From: Myxococcales bacterium
GTDB lineage: Bacteria > Myxococcota > Polyangia > Polyangiales > Polyangiaceae
Assembly (NCBI GenBank): GCA_020430865.1
Contig: JAGQIY010000741.1
Span: forward strand, 1-7,239
DNA length: 7,239 nt
Reading direction: 5' to 3'
A model generated the notes under the pieces. The model searched no databases. It saw nothing but the letters and a program-made list of their open reading frames with translations, and was not told the origin of the DNA. Below are positions 5,675 to 7,239 of the stretch, in pieces. Every line of letters begins with the position of its first letter. Position 1 is the stretch's first letter. A program made the translations under genes and the position numbers.

Positions 5675-6243
5675 AGCTCGCCCCGGGTCAGTCCCTATTC
5701 GCTGCGCTCTCTCCAAGGAGCGTGCGCATCGGTGACGCGCTGGTGTCGATGGCGCCTGATGAGAACGGGATCTGGGCCATGCGGATCGAGGCAACCGCCA
5801 TGCTCGATGTGGAACCGGTCGTTGGCGGGCTCGACCCCCCAGCGCACGGGTCGGGCCTTGTCGAGATCGTCAACGCGCGTCTTCAGCGCGCGAGTCTGCT
5901 GCAGACGGGGCTGGACGCCATACCGGTGGCTGGGGGGACTTCGCTGCAGCGCGTCGCGGTCGCTGCGGTGCGCTTGTCGGTCGACCTCGCTTGGGTGCTC
6001 GGCAGGATGGAGCTCAGTGGCGTAGCCCGGCCACCCAGTGTCGAGGCGCAGACCATCGCAACGCGAGCGGGAGCGACTCGGCGTGCGAGGGGGTCATCCG
6101 CCAGCACGGTGGCCCGCCGGGCGGGCGTGGTGGAGACGACGGTATCGAACCTCGAGCAAGGCGAATGGGTCAGCCTCGCGACCCTGGAGCGGATCGCCAG
6201 TGCTCTGTCAGTCCACCCATTCAGCCTCGCTGTGCCGCTGTGA
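5671..6243 (+). CDS. XRE-family HTH protein with N-terminal extension
   Basis: This 190-residue protein carries a C-terminal Cro/C1-type (XRE) helix-turn-helix at about 137-186. STVARRAGVVETTVSNLEQG covers helices 2 and 3, and SLATLERIASALSVHPFSL the final helices, matching the classic pattern of vA..aGv...tvS.lE.G followed by tl.ria.aL.v.p. The N-terminal 130 residues are not recognised; they contain strand-like segments and a helix VEIVNARLQRASLLQTGLD (64-82) and may be a sensor or oligomerisation domain. ATG 5671 overlaps the previous stop (ATGA), with no strong ribosome binding site. XRE proteins usually repress or activate nearby promoters. The paired CTGTC/GACAG dyads downstream (6731-6756 and 7127-7143) are candidate operators. 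That link is inference from proximity. Confidence 0.75.
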   Translation: MKLAPGQSLFAALSPRSVRIGDALVSMAPDENGIWAMRIEATAMLDVEPVVGGLDPPAHGSGLVEIVNARLQRASLLQTGLDAIPVAGGTSLQRVAVAAVRLSVDLAWVLGRMELSGVARPPSVEAQTIATRAGATRRARGSSASTVARRAGVVETTVSNLEQGEWVSLATLERIASALSVHPFSLAVPL

Positions 6244-6707
6244 CCCACCTAATCGCGCTGGTGCTGGCGTTGAGGCCCGACATCGCAGAGCTGACGCCAG
6301 AGGCGGCGAGCCTGGGCGCGCGGGTCGTGGCAGCCGAGGCCCGCGGCGAGGACTTCGTCGAGCAGTACGCGGTCGCGGCCACCATCGGGAATCGGGTTCG
6401 CTCGGGGGTCAAGTGGTGGCGCTCACGCGAGCATCGTAACGCTTGGGTGGCGGTGATGTCGGGTCGTCTGCAATACGCAGTTCCAGTCTCGCCCGCTGTC
6501 GTGGAGCCAGCGCACCGGCTCGCGTTCCTCCTCGGCGCGGTCGCCCCACTCGGCTGGAGCCGCCGGGTGGTCTCGTTCGCTACCAGGGTGACGGTGGAGC
6601 AGAAGCGGCTGGTGGAGGTCTGGGGCGATGGTGGCCCGTCCTCGCTCCGACCGCTCGACCTCCCGCAGCGAGCTCACGTCTTCTTCGAGTTCGCCTCCGG
6701 GACTTGA
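6240..6707 (+). CDS. Probable SleB-like cell-wall hydrolase
   Basis: This 155-residue protein has VVAAEARGEDFVEQYAVAATIGNRVRSG (29-56), which fits the start of the Hydrolase_2/SleB family (EArGE...G..aVa.vi.NRv). In that family the first Glu (here E33) is the proposed catalytic acid of a lytic transglycosylase or amidase-type peptidoglycan enzyme. WVAVMSGRLQYAV (69-81) may correspond to the family's Vv...QFs segment, and AHVFFEF (145-151) to its usual ending near HxFy. The typical Gln-Phe is replaced by Gln-Tyr. There is no true signal peptide; only LIALVLAL near the start is hydrophobic, so export would need a holin or another route. The GTG start overlaps the upstream stop (GTGA) and lacks a ribosome binding site. 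It could serve as an endolysin. The similarity is clear only in the N-terminal half. Confidence 0.55.
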   Translation: MTHLIALVLALRPDIAELTPEAASLGARVVAAEARGEDFVEQYAVAATIGNRVRSGVKWWRSREHRNAWVAVMSGRLQYAVPVSPAVVEPAHRLAFLLGAVAPLGWSRRVVSFATRVTVEQKRLVEVWGDGGPSSLRPLDLPQRAHVFFEFASGT

Positions 6708-6756
6708 TCTGAATCGGGTCGCCTCCAGTACTGTCAAGCTGCGTGCAGTTGGACAG
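6704..6756 (+). promoter_or_regulatory. Putative promoter/operator A, before 104-residue gene
   Basis: TTGATC (6704-6709) is a -35-like hexamer and TACTGT (6729-6734) a weak -10-like one, though the 19-base spacing is long. CTGTCA begins exactly 27 bases after TTGATC starts. An imperfect 26-nt dyad (6731-6756) has arms CTGTCAAGCTGC and GCAGTTGGACAG, 10 of 12 positions complementary, ending in the half-sites CTGTC and GACAG. It lies in a 69-base gap before a gene with its own AGGAGG site. The same layout recurs at 7101. Confidence 0.45.
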
Positions 6757-6776
6757 CGCGTGTACAGGAGGGGGCG

Positions 6777-7091
6777 ATGGACGAGATCATCAAGCTGCGC
6801 ATGCCTGACGGCGGGCGCTATTCGATCAACAAGGACGGGACGGAGCACAAGGTCTCCATCGGAGGCGGGCGCGGGGTGTACCGGACCGCGAGCCTTGGGG
6901 CGCCGCTCGGCGCGTTCGCTCTCGGCGACGCCCAGGTCGGGACGACCAATGGCCCGGTCCTGCACATCGCTCGCATCGGTGGCGAGTTGCGGGCGGTGGT
7001 GAGCCAGGGAGAGGGGTACGCAATGGTCGATGGGCAGGCGAAGCTCCTGCACCCGTGGTCGATGCGGAGGGCAGCCGCAAAGGCGCACTGA
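6777..7091 (+). CDS. Hypothetical protein, 104 residues
   Basis: This gene is unrecognised. Unlike the coupled genes before it, it follows a 69-base gap and has its own canonical ribosome binding site (AGGAGG at 6766-6771, five bases before ATG 6777), so it is probably expressed from its own promoter. The sequence looks like a small beta-rich domain: IIKLRMPDGGRYSINKDG (4-21), KVSIGGGRGVYRTA (25-38), PVLHIARIGGELRAVVSQGEGYAMVDG (60-86), with many glycines at likely turns. The end is a short basic tail WSMRRAAAKAH. There are no cysteines, membrane segments or signal peptide. The upstream dyad is shared with the following C5 methyltransferase gene, suggesting the two are regulated together even though each has its own leader. 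Confidence 0.7.
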   Translation: MDEIIKLRMPDGGRYSINKDGTEHKVSIGGGRGVYRTASLGAPLGAFALGDAQVGTTNGPVLHIARIGGELRAVVSQGEGYAMVDGQAKLLHPWSMRRAAAKAH

Positions 7092-7100
7092 CGTTTCCGC

Positions 7101-7143
7101 TTGATCATCTGCGCGCCCCCGGGCACCCTGTCAGCCTGACAGG
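7101..7143 (+). promoter_or_regulatory. Putative promoter/operator B with perfect dyad over RBS
   Basis: TTGATC (7101-7106) is followed, after the same 21-base spacer as at 6704, by CTGTCA (7128-7133). A perfect dyad CCTGTCAG-C-CTGACAGG occupies 7127-7143. Its right arm includes the first three bases of the AGGAGG ribosome binding site (7141-7146) of the C5 methyltransferase. A protein bound here, or the RNA stem CCUGUC/GACAGG with a five-base loop, could block both transcription and translation. Confidence 0.5.
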
Positions 7144-7150
7144 AGGCGGT

Positions 7151-7239
7151 ATGCCGAAGAGCCAGACCACCAAGACGTTCACCGCATTCCACCTGTTCTG
7201 CGGGATGGGCGGCGGCGCGATGGGGTTCGCTGCGGCCAG
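7151..7239 (+). CDS. C5-cytosine DNA methyltransferase, N-terminal fragment
   Basis: Only the first 29 residues are in the window; the gene runs off the right edge. FHLFCGMGGGAMGFAAA (13-29) is motif I of C5-cytosine methyltransferases, the S-adenosylmethionine-binding loop normally written DLFCGaGG.s.G. The usual Asp before LFCG is replaced by His here, which is seen in some phage-type family members. The enzyme would methylate carbon 5 of cytosine in a specific DNA site; the catalytic Pro-Cys motif lies beyond the window. ATG 7151 follows AGGAGG at 7141-7146 with a four-base spacer. The gene has its own leader containing a perfect dyad (7127-7143), suggesting tight control, which is common for methyltransferases whose overexpression is harmful. 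Confidence 0.85.
   Translation, partial: MPKSQTTKTFTAFHLFCGMGGGAMGFAAA

Noticed and set aside
4784..5794. Long open frame on the minus strand (336 codons), plus others at 2290-3165 and 4063-4923
   Set aside because: They are antisense to coupled + strand genes with clear ribosome sites and domains; their translations are Arg/Pro/Ala-rich without motifs, as expected of shadows in G+C-rich DNA.
6112..6126. Palindrome GCCCGCC-G-GGCGGGC in the XRE gene
   Set aside because: It is short and made only of G and C, so likely by chance at this composition, and it encodes conserved HTH residues.
5991..6239. Upstream extension of the hydrolase gene
   Set aside because: It is contained in the XRE gene in another frame; the HTH there is clearly the real product, and GTG 6240 overlaps the stop.
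6731..6756. Reading the dyad as a rho-independent terminator for the long array
   Set aside because: There is no T-run after it and a ribosome binding site follows within 10 bases; an operator or leader structure fits better.
1..7239. tRNA, rRNA, CRISPR array, insertion sequence or integrase
   Set aside because: No cloverleaf, regularly spaced repeats, transposase or recombinase motifs were seen on either strand.

Overview
This is a G+C-rich, gene-dense window in which every supported gene lies on the + strand. Genes are short, mostly of unknown function, and packed stop-to-start. Together with two DNA methyltransferases of different chemistry, a small-terminase-like helix-turn-helix (HTH) protein, an XRE-type regulator, a probable cell-wall hydrolase and several tiny cysteine-rich proteins, this suggests a phage, prophage or other mobile element of a high-G+C bacterium, most likely an actinobacterium. 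The host call rests on base composition, GTG starts and general gene style only. No integrase, capsid, portal, large terminase or replication gene is visible, so the type of element cannot be fixed.

Layout. Bases 1-899: a small zinc-knuckle protein (possibly cut by the window edge) and a 237-residue unknown protein, joined by an ATGA overlap. Bases 900-948: a short gap. Bases 949-6707: eleven consecutive genes with no gap at all; each start codon overlaps the preceding stop codon (ATGA, GTGA or TGATG). In order they are an ASCH-domain protein with a winged-helix-like tail, a zinc-ribbon protein, an unknown protein, a beta-class DPPY DNA methyltransferase, a small-terminase-like HTH protein, a helical unknown, a two-domain zinc-ribbon protein, a DnaJ-zinc-finger-like miniprotein, an unknown, an XRE-type DNA-binding protein and a SleB-like hydrolase. 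Bases 6708-6776 and 7092-7150 are the only other gaps. They precede a 104-residue unknown and the start of a C5-cytosine methyltransferase that runs off the right end.

The most interesting signals are outside the gene list. (1) A perfect 30-bp palindrome sits at 4676-4705, in the linker between two apparent domains of a gene. (2) A perfect 15-bp-arm inverted repeat with a 7-nt spacer sits at 698-734 inside another gene. (3) The two gaps before the last two genes share TTGATC-N21-CTGTCA at identical spacing, and both contain CTGTC/GACAG dyads; the second overlaps the ribosome binding site of the C5 methyltransferase. This looks like a two-site regulon, and the XRE protein encoded just upstream is a natural candidate regulator. 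No gene set here matches a known defence or packaging system well enough to name one.
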